From Chiridota heheva (taxonomy: Eukaryota > Echinodermata > Holothuroidea > Apodida > Chiridotidae): 64,000 nt of DNA. Both the position numbers and the translations under genes were made by a program. The notes below the pieces were generated by a model, which did no database searches, had not been told where the DNA came from, and saw only the letters and a program-made list of their open reading frames with translations. Location: positions 343,501-407,500 of the forward strand of contig JAIGNY010000711.1 in the NCBI GenBank assembly GCA_020152595.1, read 5' to 3'. This document shows, piece by piece, positions 31,526-44,090 of this stretch; within the stretch, counting starts at the first letter, position 1; each line of letters starts with the position of its first letter.

Positions 31526-34500
31526 TGGAGGGATGGCATTGGGGCGGGAGAGATGGATGACATCAGGGAGGGAGAATGGATGACATCAGGGAGGGAGAAT
31601 GGATGACATCAGGGACGGAGAATGGATGACATCAGGGAGGGAGAATGGATGACATCAGGGAGGGAGGAATGGATGACATCAGGGAGGGAGGAATGGATGA
31701 CATCAGGGAGGGAGGAATGGATGACATCAGGGAGGGAGGAATGGATGACATCAGGGAGGAAGGAATAGATGGCATCAGGGAGGGAGAGATAGATGGCATC
31801 AGAGGGGGAGAGATAGATGGCATCAGAGGGGGAGGATGGTGGATTGATGGCATCCGGGAGGGTGGGAAGGATAGTATCAGGGCTTTGGAAGGGATGGATG
31901 GCTTTGGGAGGGATGGATGGCTTTGGGGAGGGATGGATGGCTTTGGGGAGGGATGGATGGCTTTGGGGAGGGATGGAGGGCTTTGGGGAGGGATGGAGGG
32001 CTTTGGGGAGGGATGGATGGCTTTGGGGAGGGATGGATGGCTTTGGGGAGGGATGGATGGCTTTGGGGAGGGATGGATGGCTTTGGGGAGGGATGGAGGG
32101 CTTTGGGGAGGGATGGAGGGCTTTGGGGAGGGATGGATGGCTTTGGGGAGGGATGGATGGCTTTGGGGAGGGATGGATGGCTTTGGGGGGAGGGATGGAT
32201 GGCTTTGGGGAGGGGATGGATGGCATCGGGGAGGGGATGGATGGCATCGGGGGGGGATGGATGGCATCGGGAGGGGGGATGGATGGCATCGGGGGGGGAT
32301 GGATGGCATCGGGGAGGGGATGGATGGCATCGCGGAGGGGATGGATGGCATCGGGAGGCGGGATGGATGGCATCAAAGGGAGGGGGATGGATGGCATCGC
32401 GGAGGGGGATGGATGGCATCGCGGAGGGGATGGATGGCATCGCGGAGGGGGATGGATGGCATCGGGTAGGGGGATGGATGGCATCGGGAGGGGATGGATG
32501 GCATCGGGAGGGGGATGGATGGCATCGGGGAGGGAGGGATGGATGGCATCTGGGAGGGAGGGATGGATGGCATCTGGGAGGGGGATGGATGGCATCTGGG
32601 AGGGGATGGATGGCATCTGGGAGGGGGATGGATGGCATCTGGGGGGGATGGATGGCATCTGGGAGGGGATGGATGGCATCTGGGAGGGGGGATGGCATGG
32701 GAGGGGATGGATCGGGAGGGGATGGATGGCATCGGGAGGGGGATGGATGGCATCGGGAGGGGGATGGATGGCATCGGGAGGGGGATGGATGGCATCGGGA
32801 GGGGGATGGATGGCATCGGGGGGGGATGGATGGCATCGGGGAGGGGGATGGATGGCATCGGGAGGGGGATGGATGGCATCGGGAGGGGGATGGATGGCAT
32901 CGGGAGGGGATGGATGGCATCGGGGAGGAGGGATGGATGGCATCGGGGAGGGAGGGATGGATGGCATCTGGGAGGGAGGGAGGGATGGATGGCATCTGGG
33001 AGGGAGAGATGGATGGCATCTGGGAGGGGAGGGATGGATGGCATCTGGGAGGGAGGGATGGATGGCATCTGGGAGGGAGGGATGGATGGCATCTGGGAGG
33101 AGGGATGGATGGCATCTGGGAGGGAGGGATGGATGGCATCTGGGAGGGAGGGATGGATGGCATCTGGGAGGGAGGGGTGGATGGCATCTGGGAGGGAGGG
33201 ATGGATGGCATCTGGGAGGGAGGGATGGATGGCAACTGGGACTGGGAGGGATGGATGGCAACTGGGAGGGGAGAGATGGATGGCATCTGGGAGGGAGGGA
33301 GGGATGGATGGCATCTGGGAGGGAGGGAGGGATGGATGGCATCTGGGAGGGAGGAGGGATGGATGGCATCTGGGAGGGAGGGAGGGATGGATGGCATCTG
33401 GGAGGGAGGGAGGGATGGATGGCATCTGGGAGGGAGGGAGGGATGGATGGCATCTGGGAGGGAGGGAGGGATGGATGGCATCTGGGAGGGAGGGAGGATG
33501 GATGGCATCTGGGGGAGGGAGGGATGGATGGCATCTGGGAGGGAGGGAGGGATGGATGGCATCTGGGAGGGAGGGAGGGATGGATGGCATCTGGGAGGGA
33601 GGGAGGGATGGATGGCATCTGGGAGGGAGGGAGGGATGGATGGCATCTGGGAGGGAGGGAGGGATGGATGGCATCTGGGAGGGAGGGAGGGATGGATGGC
33701 ATCTGGGAGGGAGGGAGGGATGGATGGCATCTGGGAGGGAGGGAGGGATGGATGGCATCTGGGAGGGGGGGGGATGGATGGCATCTGGGAGGGAGGGAGG
33801 GATGGATGGCATCTGGGAGGGAGGGAGGGATGGATGGCATCTGGGAGGGAGGGGGGAGGGATGGATGGCATCTGGGAGGAGGGAGGGATGGATGGCATCT
33901 GGGAGGGAGGGAGGGATGGATGGCATCTGGGAGGGAGGGAGGGATGGATGGCATCTGGGAGGGAGGGAGGGATGGATGGCATCTGGGAGGGAGGGAGGGA
34001 TGGATGGCATCTGGGAGGGAGGGAGGGATGGATGGCATCTGGGAGGGAGGGAGGGATGGATGGCATCTGGGAGGGAGGAGGGAGGGATGGATGGCATCTG
34101 GGAGGGGGAGGGAGGGATGGATGGCATCTGGGAGGGGAGGAGGGATGGATGGCATCTGGGAGGAGGGAGGGATGGATGGCATCTGGGAGGGAGGGAGGGA
34201 TGGATGGCATCTGGGAGGAGGGAGGATGGATGGCATCTGGGAGGGAGGGAGGGATGGATGGCATCTGGGAGGGAGGGAGGGATGGATGGCATCTGGGAGG
34301 GAGGGGAGGGATGGATGGCATCTGGGAGGGAGGAGGGATGGATGGCATCTGGGAGGGAGGGAGGGATGGATGGCATCTGGGAGGGAGGAGGGATGGATGG
34401 CATCTGGGAGGGGAGGGAGGGATGGATGGCATCTGGGAGGGAGGGAGGGATGGATGGCATCTGGGAGGGAGGGAGGGATGGATGGCATCTGGGAGGGAGG

Positions 34501-35235
34501 GAGGGATGGATGGCATCTGGGAGGGAGGGAGGGATGGATGGCATCTGGGAGGGAGGGAGGGATGGATGGCATCTGGGGAGGGGAGGGAGGGATGGATGGC
34601 ATCTGGGAGGGAGGGAGGGATGGATGGCATCTGGGAGGGAGGAGGGATGGATGGCATCTGGGAGGGAGGGAGGGATGGATGGCATCTGGGAGGGAGGGAG
34701 GGATGGATGGCATCTGGGAGGGAGGGAGGGATGGATGGCATCTGGGAGGGAGGGAGGGATGGATGGCATCTGGGAGGGAGGGAGGGATGGATGGCATCTG
34801 GGAGGGAGGGAGGGATGGATGGCATCTGGGAGGGAGGGAGGGATGGATGGCATCTGGGAGGGAGGGAGGGATGGATGGCATCTGGGAGGGAGGGAGGGAT
34901 GGATGGCATCTGGGAGGGAGGGAGGGATGGATGGCATCTGGGAGGGAGGGAGGGATGGATGGCATCTGGGAGGGAGGGAGGGATGGATGGCATCTGGGAG
35001 GGAGGGAGGGATGGATGGCATCTGGGAGGGAGGGAGGGATGGATGGCATCTGGGAGGGGGATGGGGAGGGATGGATGGCATCTGGGAGGAGGGAGGGAGG
35101 GATGGCATCTGGGAGGGAGGGAGGGAGGGATGGCATCTGGGAGGGAGGGAGGGAGGGATGGCATCTGGGAGGGATGGAGGGAGGGATGGCATCTGGGAGG
35201 GATGGAGGGAGGGATGGCATCTGGGAGGGAGTGTG
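31526..35235 (+). repeat. Minisatellite 2, 3.7-kb G-rich array, mainly 24-bp unit
   Basis: The array shows ordered variant zones. 31530-31870 carries GGATGACATCAGGGAGGG-like units. 31880-32215 has a 20-base unit ATGGATGGCTTTGGGGAGGG. 32215-32935 has GGATGGATGGCATCGGGGAG. 32935-33290 has ATGGATGGCATCTGGGAGGG. From 33290 to 35060 a uniform 24-base unit adds one GGGA step. The last 170 bases lose the GGAT doublet. All frames on both strands stay open for up to about 1200 codons because of the period and the lack of stops, giving low-complexity peptides; I do not treat these as genes. Runs of three or more GGG per unit predict G-quadruplex formation. Confidence 0.95.
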
Positions 35236-35352
35236 TGTTTAAACACAGCGCCTAAAACAGCACAGTAGGGTATTGGCTTTTGTGGTACCCTCGGATGGCC
35301 AGCCATCACTAGCGGCAGCCATACTAATACGGGGAGTACTAGTATCATCCTA
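35236..35352 (+). repeat. Dispersed repeat H, copy 2
   Basis: Matches 25921-26045 (CAGCCATCACTAGCGGCAGC and GGGGAGTACTAGTA). It abuts the end of minisatellite 2. Confidence 0.65.
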
Positions 35353-38300
35353 AGGTATCCTAAGGTATTTCACAGGCCTGATTTTTTTATATTCATTTTT
35401 GCACCATGCTGTCAGTTCCTTGGGGAAAAAGTCATTCTTTTTTATCTGATGTGAATTAATTAATGTTTAATCTTTCATCTGCTCCATGCTGCAAGCTTCC
35501 ATTTGTCAACATAGTTTAGGCCTCTAAGCCTATTTACTTTTTGAATCTTTGTTTCAATTTTTCATCTGCTCTGTGTTTAATACGACCTGAGATTGGACAA
35601 TGATTTTAGTTATTGATATTTTTTTGATCACTATCATTGCTTTGTATTTAATTTTGTTGTTGGAACCATGCTGGATGTGACAAAAGTTATTTTTTTCTTG
35701 CATCATTGTTTGCTGTGGGCAAGGCAATCTTGATATTTGATTAATCGAAAGTAAAAGGATATGGGCCATTTATGCACAGCACATTCCCCCAACTTCCAAG
35801 GATAAGCACAAGCTTTTTCATTCAGTTCAGGGCTCAAAATTAGTATTGGTGTATCACTAGCCCTCCCGCTGAGTTTTTAGATATCAATTTTCTGGTGGAA
35901 CTTCTTTTCACAAGCATGTAGCATCAATGATCAATAACTTGATTTCTGCTCCAAAAAAAATGCATAGTGTCAAACAAGATTATCATAAAGATAATTTCTT
36001 TCAATAAGAAAAAGTTTGCATTGAAGGCTGCTTGCACGTGTACAACTTTCTGCAACGGATGCTACAGCATGTAAATACTAATAACTGATTGTAAATTAAT
36101 TCTATTTTAAAGGAAGGAGTTTGTCCTGTTATCGGCAAAAAGTTGGAACAGTGAAATCTGATCTGGAACAGTATTATTGGTGAAAGTATCCGTGGAATAG
36201 TGGCGAACATTTTTAATTTTGACCTCTGCTAGCCCATCAGGCTTTCTCACCTCACATTTCCCTAGCCAGACTGAGCTTTCCACAAGCATGCTTCTTTACA
36301 TCTCACATAGAGGTACAAGAAAAAATATGATTGCAGAACTAGCCCGATGGGCTTGAATGATTAAAATTGTGCTAGCCTGAACATAAAATCAGCTAGCTCT
36401 TAGCTAGCGGGCTTATGCTAATTTTGAACCCTGATGGAGTTCAAGAGTCAAGACACTAATTTACTTTTGGTCTAACGTTGATATGGAGATATCTCAAGTA
36501 TTGCAGGATATTATCCAGAGTGTCGTAAGTTATTAAAAGCATGAGGTTGTCATTTTAGAATGATTGGAAGATTGAAATCCTGGTGTAGCGATAAAACACA
36601 GTACAGCGTAAGGACAAAAAACTGATTAGGTATTTTGCCCTGTTTTGCACAAAACTCCCATAAATTTGATTTAAAATTAAAGTCAGTCAGTCAGTTTTTA
36701 GCTTCACCCATACAAAGAGTGTATGAGTGGAGATTATTAAATCATACATGACCTCTCATATGTGCCTGTACTAAGTCTTGTTTCAAAATGCATCTTCTCC
36801 TAGGTTTTTATAGTTTTGCTCTTGAGATTCTGGCTCATGCGAGATTTTTGTATACTTCATAAAACTTGTATTTTGTTAAGATATATTCCATGTATTCTTT
36901 TAATCAAAGCTCTTGAAAAGTTTTAACAAAGTATCAGATTTCACACGTAATTTTGCTAAAAATAGCTCTTTTAGCTGTAGACAGTAATCCTATTCGCGTT
37001 TCGTACCAGTACTGCTCCGGGCTATGATATTGGTCAGTTGGTGTGGCATGTCCCCCATACACGCATGTCTATTAGTTACATGTATGTTTAATCTTATCGC
37101 AGTATTTCTCAATCAGAATTCGGACATTCTTCTATGAATATGCAAATTCTTGTAATCTCATTTAGGTCATGCTGTATCATATCGGATTGGAGTACCGAGT
37201 TCTATAATAGGTCATGACATAGCCTAGACGATAACATGGGAAGTTGTTGTTTGATCATTTTTGCTTGTCGTACAGTAAGTCTCAAGTATCAGTAAGTCTT
37301 GTGCTACATTGCATAGCGGGGTAGAGCGTTATACTTAAATCCACTATCTATCACGGGGTTACTAGCACTAACGTTAAGGATAAAGTTTTGTTGGGTTGGT
37401 GAACGCAGCGGTATTGCGTAAGTCGGGATGTGCCGTATGGGCAGCAGATTGCCAGAAATAAAAGTTTGTTTCCAAACCTATAAGTTTTCGTGGACACATG
37501 GAAGAATCATCGCTGGGTCAGTAGTATTCATTTGGGCATCCCAGGGCTGCTAGTAAGGTTGTGACGTTCAAACGTTTAGGAAATCATGCTCCTTGTAATC
37601 GAATGTTAATTCAATTTTTATGTTTGTATTTTCAAGTTTGCATAAATTCACGCAGCATCTAACCAACCTTCTTGTGTCAATCTTTACCTACTAAGTCATT
37701 GCCTTTACATTTTTCACACGGGGCCATATGCATAACACTAAACATTTCCACGGTACCTGGTATTAAATGCATAGAACGTAGCTAGCTTGTTCTCATAAGG
37801 AAGGCGCTAGGCCCAGGCTAGCACTCATTAACATAACCCGTCAAATAGCGATGCAAAAAATCAAGAAAATTTATACGTATCGATGACCTTTGGCCTATCG
37901 TTGAAAGTATTCCAGCTTTTAGGAGTTCTAATGTGCAATGAAAACATTGAAGAAATTCTCGTTTTTTACCTATTGTGATAAAATTACAGATAAATCCATG
38001 TCTTTTAGCATTTACTTCAAAGAGTAACAATTATTTCAAAACTAATAAACAAAATTACGGACGGATTAGATATTTGTCTATAATTCTTTTTACAACCGGA
38101 TTATGCATCAAAAAATCAGCACGTGTTGACATAAATTAATGAGGTAACAGCCTGCTCATGCACAAAACTCTGGAATATTCTTACGCCTTGTGATCTGTCA
38201 TCCCTAGTTGCGGAATTCACACGTGGCTGCTATAGCGTTTCTCAACATGGGTACTTATGGAAAAACAATCATTCTTGGTTTTTGGTATAAAAACTTCAAA

Positions 38301-40559
38301 CACTTGAATATTTATTGCTACATAACAGCCCAATTACTTCTGATTCAGGTAAAAATAAAATGGCTAAATCATTCGAAAGCTTTTTAAAGTGCACTAAATT
38401 ATACAGTGCAGCAGATTAGACCGTATCACTGCTCTAAACGCAGTTTGGCAGTGACCCAGATTTTTCTCGTAGCAGTAGCCACATCGAAGGGGAAATTACG
38501 TAATCCCGTCTTCTATCCTTGTATCAAGCCTGCTATCAAGTTAGAGTTGTTTTGTTTTCAATGTGTGAACGAATAATCGGGTTAAACCGGAGGATGATTA
38601 TCGTTACGTGAATATTATGAATGTTAAAAATAATATTTCAGTGTTTCCTTAAGTTTGAACAAACAGAAAAACGGGAAGAATGAATTTGAATTTCATATTA
38701 AAGTGGTCATGCTAGTTACGCGAAACATACATTGTACGTTCATATTAAGGGTTTTATCATTTTATTTAGGTCCTATCATCAATGATGACTTGCAATCAAC
38801 AGAGGCGGCGGAGCTGGGAAGGTAGATGTGCGGGCTTCAGCCCAATAATTTTAGGTAAACGTATCACGTTACTTGATCTAATCCCCCCTCCCCCCACAAT
38901 ATTGTTATCACATGTCACTTTATCTCATTAAATCCCCCACTAAATTGAACCCTCCGCCACCCCTGATTAGACAATTGAATTCTGAAATGGCTTGGGGTGG
39001 ATGAGATGCAGAAACGCATTTTCATACAATGAATTTGGACCCTTCAGAGCCGTAAATTAACATCTTTAACGTTAAGAAGCATTCAAACTTGGGGGCATAA
39101 GATGCGAATTGAAACTTAAACAAAACCCCCTCCTTCCTCCAATTGTGTACTCATTTAAAAAAATATATTCTGTAGGCCTATAATTAAAAAGGTAGAGGAA
39201 CATGTATCCTGGGAAGTACGGCACTACGCTTTTTCCGTAACGAAACTAAAACTAAACAAATTGGAACTCATATTGCAGAAAAAATCAAACATGAAAACGG
39301 TCATAGCCTAACACTTTTTTTTTTTGGAATACAAGTATGTGATTGCTAATGTTCGTAATTTTGTTTTTAAAATTATTGTTCCAGAATATGCTGCACTCAA
39401 ACTGACCTTTGCTCTCCCATAACGTCGACAATCGACGGTTACATGGTGTAAACCTCCATTAAGTTCTACATTTAGATTAATACAAAACGGCTTACAACTT
39501 TTGTTAGAAGTAGGCCTATATTTTTTTGAACTTTTACTATTCTTAAATAAAAGAGGTAGTATGCTGCATATATCGGCCCTAAGTTCGCGGATACCAGGGC
39601 CAGGAAGTCAGGTGCGTAGGGCCTACCCCCCAATTCCCTTTTTTTTTTTTTTTTTAAAGTATTGAAATGGCAAAATTTGGGTATTTCTGCCTACAAAAGT
39701 TTGGATATGTCATTCTTTTATATCATGAAAATCTAATGTATTTCCTCTCTCGTTTCTTCTTTTTTAGTAAAATAAGCATACTTTATCCTTGTATTATCTA
39801 TTTGATTTCTTTACTGTTAAGCATGCAACAGTACCTCCTTAATTTTCATTTACTTTAATGAGCTTCTTTTTTCGTTCTGCACGATTTTTTAATTCTTGTT
39901 CCCTGCATTTCATATACTGTCATGTCTGGCATAGAAATAAAAAGGATATTTCTTTTCTTCAAATTGTTTACTTAAATCAAAGGAGGCTTAATTTTGCTTG
40001 TATAACCCTGGGATTACCATTATCAAACACTCATGGCCATAATTATTGGGAAGTCTCCCCCTTCCCCAGGCTTCGCACCACTATATACCCAATTTTGAGA
40101 TAAAAATGTGTTTCAAAAGCATGCTCAGCCTCAGATGTGTGTTAGGGTGGGGTGCGTTAAACCTGTCTCAACTTTGTGAGTAAGAACTCCGACGTAGCAT
40201 GATAATTTTGAAGTTTATGTTGTACGTCTCAGTAAAAAGTTACACAATATCCTACAGCAGCAACTACTACAAAACGATATATAAATACAACATTAATAGG
40301 CCTACCCTCCATGTTTCTCCCCCCTCCCATTATGAGAGAATACTCCCATAATGGGGGTATTCCCCCTCTCCACCCTGTTTAACAATTTTCTTTGTCCTGT
40401 TGAATGAATAAAATTCATTCTCCACACGACCGTGACAGTTGCACTTGTATTAAGCTATTGATCCCCATCCAATATTTTAGTCTATTTGCCTACTGGGGAC
40501 AAGAAATACTAATAAAAAAAGATAAGTTGGACGATTTTTACCCTGTAGCCACAACTACC
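35353..40559. other. 5.2-kb AT-rich intergenic stretch, no supported gene
   Basis: Only short chance frames. A poly-T tract of about 18 lies near 39639-39656. TAGGCCTA occurs at 39173, 39511 and 40297. I found no repeat shared with other parts of the window and no domain. Confidence 0.5.
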
Positions 40560-41745
40560 TCTGCCCAATGCTGTCCCCTCTCCCCCATCCCAATGCTGTC
40601 CCCTCCCAACAGCCCAAAGCTTCCCCCTCCCTCCATCCCAATGCTGTCCCCTTCCTCCAGCCCAATGCTTCCCCCTCCTTCCATCCCAATGCTGTCCCCT
40701 CCCTCCAGCCCAATGCTGCTCCTCCATCCAGCCCAATGGTTCCCCCTCCCTTCAGTCCAATGCTGCCCTTCCTTCAGCCCAATGCTTCCCCTCCCTCCAA
40801 CCCAATGCTGCCTCCTCCCTCCATCCGAATGCTTCCCCTCCCTCCAGCCCAATGCTACCCTCTCTCCAGCCTAATGCTGCCCCTCCCTCCAGCCCAATGC
40901 TGCCCCTCCAGCCCAATGCTGCCCTCCAGCGCAATGCTGCTCCTCCTCCCTCCAGCCCAATGCTCCCCTCCTTCCTCCAGCCTAATGCTTCCCCACCTCC
41001 CCTCCAGCCCAAAGCTGCCCCTCCTCCTCCAGCCCAATGCTGCCCCTCCTCCCTCCAGCCCAATGCTGCCCCTCCCTTCTGCCCAATGCTGCCCCTCTAC
41101 CCTCCAGCCCAATGCTGTCCCCTCCTCCCCAGCCCAATGCTGTCCCCCTTCCTCCAGCCCAATGCTCTCCCCTCCCTCCAGCCCAATGCTGTCCCTCTCC
41201 CTCCAGCCCAATGCTGTCCCTCTCCTTCCAGCCCAATGCTGTTCCCCCTCCCTTCAGCCCAATGCTGTTCCCCCTCCCTCCAGCCCAATGCTGTCCCCTC
41301 CCTCCAGCCCAATGCTGCTCCTCCATCCAGCCCAATGGTTCCCCCTCCCTCCAGTCCAATGCTGCCCCACCCTTCAGCCCAATGCTTCCCCCTCCCTCCA
41401 GCCCAATGCTGCCCCCTCCCTCCAGCGCAATGCTGCCCCTCCCTCCAACCCAATGCTGCCTCCTCCCTCCAGCCGAATGCTTCCCCTCCCTCTAGCCCAA
41501 TGCTACCCTCCCTAAAGCCCAATGCTGCCCCTCCCTCCTGCCCAATGCTGCCCCTCTACCCTCCAGCCCAATGCTGTCCCCTCCTCCCCCAGCCCAATGC
41601 TGTCCCCCTCCCTCCAGCCCAATGCTGTCCCCTCCTCCAGCCCAATGCTGTTCCTCCTCCCTCCAGCCCAATGCTGTCCCCTCCCTCTAGCCCAATGCTG
41701 TCCCCTCCCTCCAACCCAATGCTGTCCCCTCCTCCCTCCAGTCAA
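40560..41745 (-). repeat. Minisatellite 3, 24-bp C-rich unit with core CCCAATGCTG
   Basis: About 50 units of roughly 24 bases: CCCAATGCTG followed by TCCCC, TCCCTCCAG and variants (GCTGCCCC, GCTTCCCC, GTTCCTCC). On the minus strand the core reads GGACAGCATTGGG, close to the cores of minisatellites 1 and 2. There is an internal duplication: the run GCTGCTCCTCCATCCAGCCC with its neighbours appears at about 40710 and 41310. The Pro/Cys/Gln peptides it can encode are artefacts of the period. Confidence 0.92.
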
Positions 41746-42003
41746 GTACCTCACATACCCGCTATACTGCTCCCTTACACTTTTGTTTTACTGCATTTGA
41801 TTGGTCACAAAATTTGATAAATGTATATCAAACAGCAACGTGTTTGGAAAATCCCATCATACCTTACCAACTCTTGAGAAGTTCGGAAAATTTACATGAG
41901 CTATCAACTATGCATAGTCCCACTTGTGTACATATTAACATAATATGATTGGAGAGTCCCATCATACCTCAAACTCTCTCCATTACTTCACATGAAACTA
42001 GAT
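41746..42003. other. Intergenic, no recognisable feature
   Basis: Nothing supported. Confidence 0.5.
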
Positions 42004-42728
42004 CCGGTGTAAAAGTAAATTTTGCCCCCCCTTCCCCCTCAGTAAATTTTGGCCCCCCGGCCCTTATTTCCTAAAAAATTTGGTCCCCCAAACCATAAAG
42101 CAGTAGCCATTTAGTAAATTTGGTCCTGCATCATAGAAAAACAGTCCGCGCTCATCAATACAGGATGCAATTTCATAGGCTACAACTTTGATGACCGTTG
42201 ATGCGATGTTTTGAAAACAAACAAAAACAGATTCTCAAAGCTTTAGTTTGAATTGTCTACATTTGCTCCAGGTGAGAAAAACTAAAGAAAGTTATATGAA
42301 AGTTGTGTCAGTATTGTCATATTTTAAAAATCCAGATTTGATCTTGTAAGAGTTTGCTTTATTATGCAACATGGGTTATCAGGTTATATTGTGATTAGTA
42401 TCAAGTCTTTGTTGCTGACTACTTTGCGTAAGGGTGTTGTCAAATTTTGATCTATGGATTAATTTTTGTGGGAAAAAAAAAACAGTACATTGTTTGTGGT
42501 CAAATTCTACAAGCACAGCGGCGCTGTATTCCATACATAAACATGACTAATTTCGGTTTTAGCTTATCACTTCAGTACAGTACACAAAAATTAATTGAAG
42601 GAACCGTACAGACACCAGTAAATCGCCTTGTAAAATCAGTCCGGTGAGACCAAATTCACTAGACATTTCTTAGGAAATAAGGACCGGGGGCCCAAATTTA
42701 CAGGGAGCAAAATTTACTGTCACACCGG
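42004..42728. mobile_element. MITE-like element with about 80-bp imperfect TIRs
   Basis: The left arm CCGGTGTAAAAGTAAATTTTGC is mirrored by GCAAAATTTACTGTCACACCGG at the right. Further inside, GGCCCTTATTTCCTAA pairs with TTAGGAAATAAGGACC, and AAATTTGGTC with GACCAAATT. The interior shows no coding capacity. I could not identify a target duplication. Confidence 0.75.
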
Positions 42729-43776
42729 CATGGACCCTGGGAACTCAGTTTATTGCACAATACATGACAAGCTTCGTTGAGAACTTATATGGCAGGAACT
42801 ACTGAATATGTTAGGGACGTGATATTTATACTTAATAAAGTACACATTGAACTGAATTTTTTAATATTTTGATAATCTACAGACAAGTGTAAAGAACTAT
42901 TTTGATGGAAAAATGACCAAAATTATGTACTTTTAAGAAAGGAATTTGAGATATACTTACGAGTTTTCCACTTTCAATTCCCATGGTACAATAAAACTTT
43001 CTTCTTTGCAGCTAGAAGTATGGTCAAATGTGTGGTTTTGTGCATACCAGGTAGGTGTTTGTAAATAAATTATTTCTACATGGGTGGTTGGAAATACGGA
43101 GATATTTTGTTTTAGATTCAAGGGAAAAATTTCGTTATCAATTATGGTAAAAAGATCCAAAAAGTCAAATAAAACACAATTAGGGGTATAACTTTAAAAA
43201 GGAATTCCTTAATATTTCACACGTTTGTTTCTTTGAAGTCCCAAACAAATTTGACAGCCTAATTTCTGTGTTTCGTTCCTCATTGAACAGAAGATTTTTT
43301 TAACAGTATTTGACAAAAAAAGTACATGAAATATATGATTTTCTAATCGGGATAATTATTCATTCATTAAACGGTTAAACAACGATTAAGGACTGTAATG
43401 ATAACAGCTGTACGTTTATGGAAAAAAATGCTAGCTGTCACAACCTTAGCCGCTAGTTTGGCCGATTACCGGCTAAATATGACAAATTTGTCCGTTTTGA
43501 AACATGTTTGGTCAGTAATCTTTTTTCTGCACAGGCCAAATGAAATTAATTTAACATTTATGAAGATTAATGTGTAAATGTTAGAAATTTTGTTATGTTT
43601 ACAAAATGTATTTTCTAACCATACGTTGTGGTGGATTTGACCTTTGACCTCACCAACGTCAGTAATCGAGCAAGACATGATGGCACCATGCATTGAATGT
43701 CACATAGCTTTTGTTAAGAGCTTACTTTTTCAGATATTGCTATGACGTGAACCTCATTGCACCCACCACAAAACCA
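42729..43776. other. Intergenic, no recognisable feature
   Basis: AT-rich; short chance frames only. Confidence 0.5.
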
Positions 43777-44090
43777 AGTCATCACTGAGAACCAATCTGA
43801 CAGTCATTCACAACTAACCTCGTTTAGCACATATGACCTGACTGTTAAGGTGCCATTCAACTCAAACAAACAAACTGAATACAACTCATACAGGAAAGTT
43901 AACACTCTTGGATTTCTAACGTGATGAATAATTGCCCCAAAATGGAATAAACCTCAAATAAAACTTTAAAAACATCATACAAATACATACGACTAAAATA
44001 AAATCAGTAAAAGCAATCAATTCTTCTTGCATTGTTATGGGTTGAGCTATAACATCATTGATGTCTAGTTTTCCTTATGCAGTATTGTTG
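43777..44090 (+). repeat. Dispersed repeats D and C joined (copy 2 of each)
   Basis: 43777-43916 matches 4970-5096 and 43918-44090 matches 12596-12780. Here they are adjacent, suggesting one parental repeat of about 310 bases of which the other loci keep halves. At 5097 repeat A follows D directly. Confidence 0.65.

Noticed and set aside
31609-35268. ORFs of about 900-1200 codons on both strands
   Set aside because: They are produced by a stop-free tandem repeat with a period divisible by three. The peptides are pure low-complexity repeats, open in several frames and both strands at once, with no domain or start context.
40404-41817. Pro/Cys/Gln-rich and Gly/Trp-rich ORFs
   Set aside because: Same reason: shadows of the 24-bp minisatellite 3.
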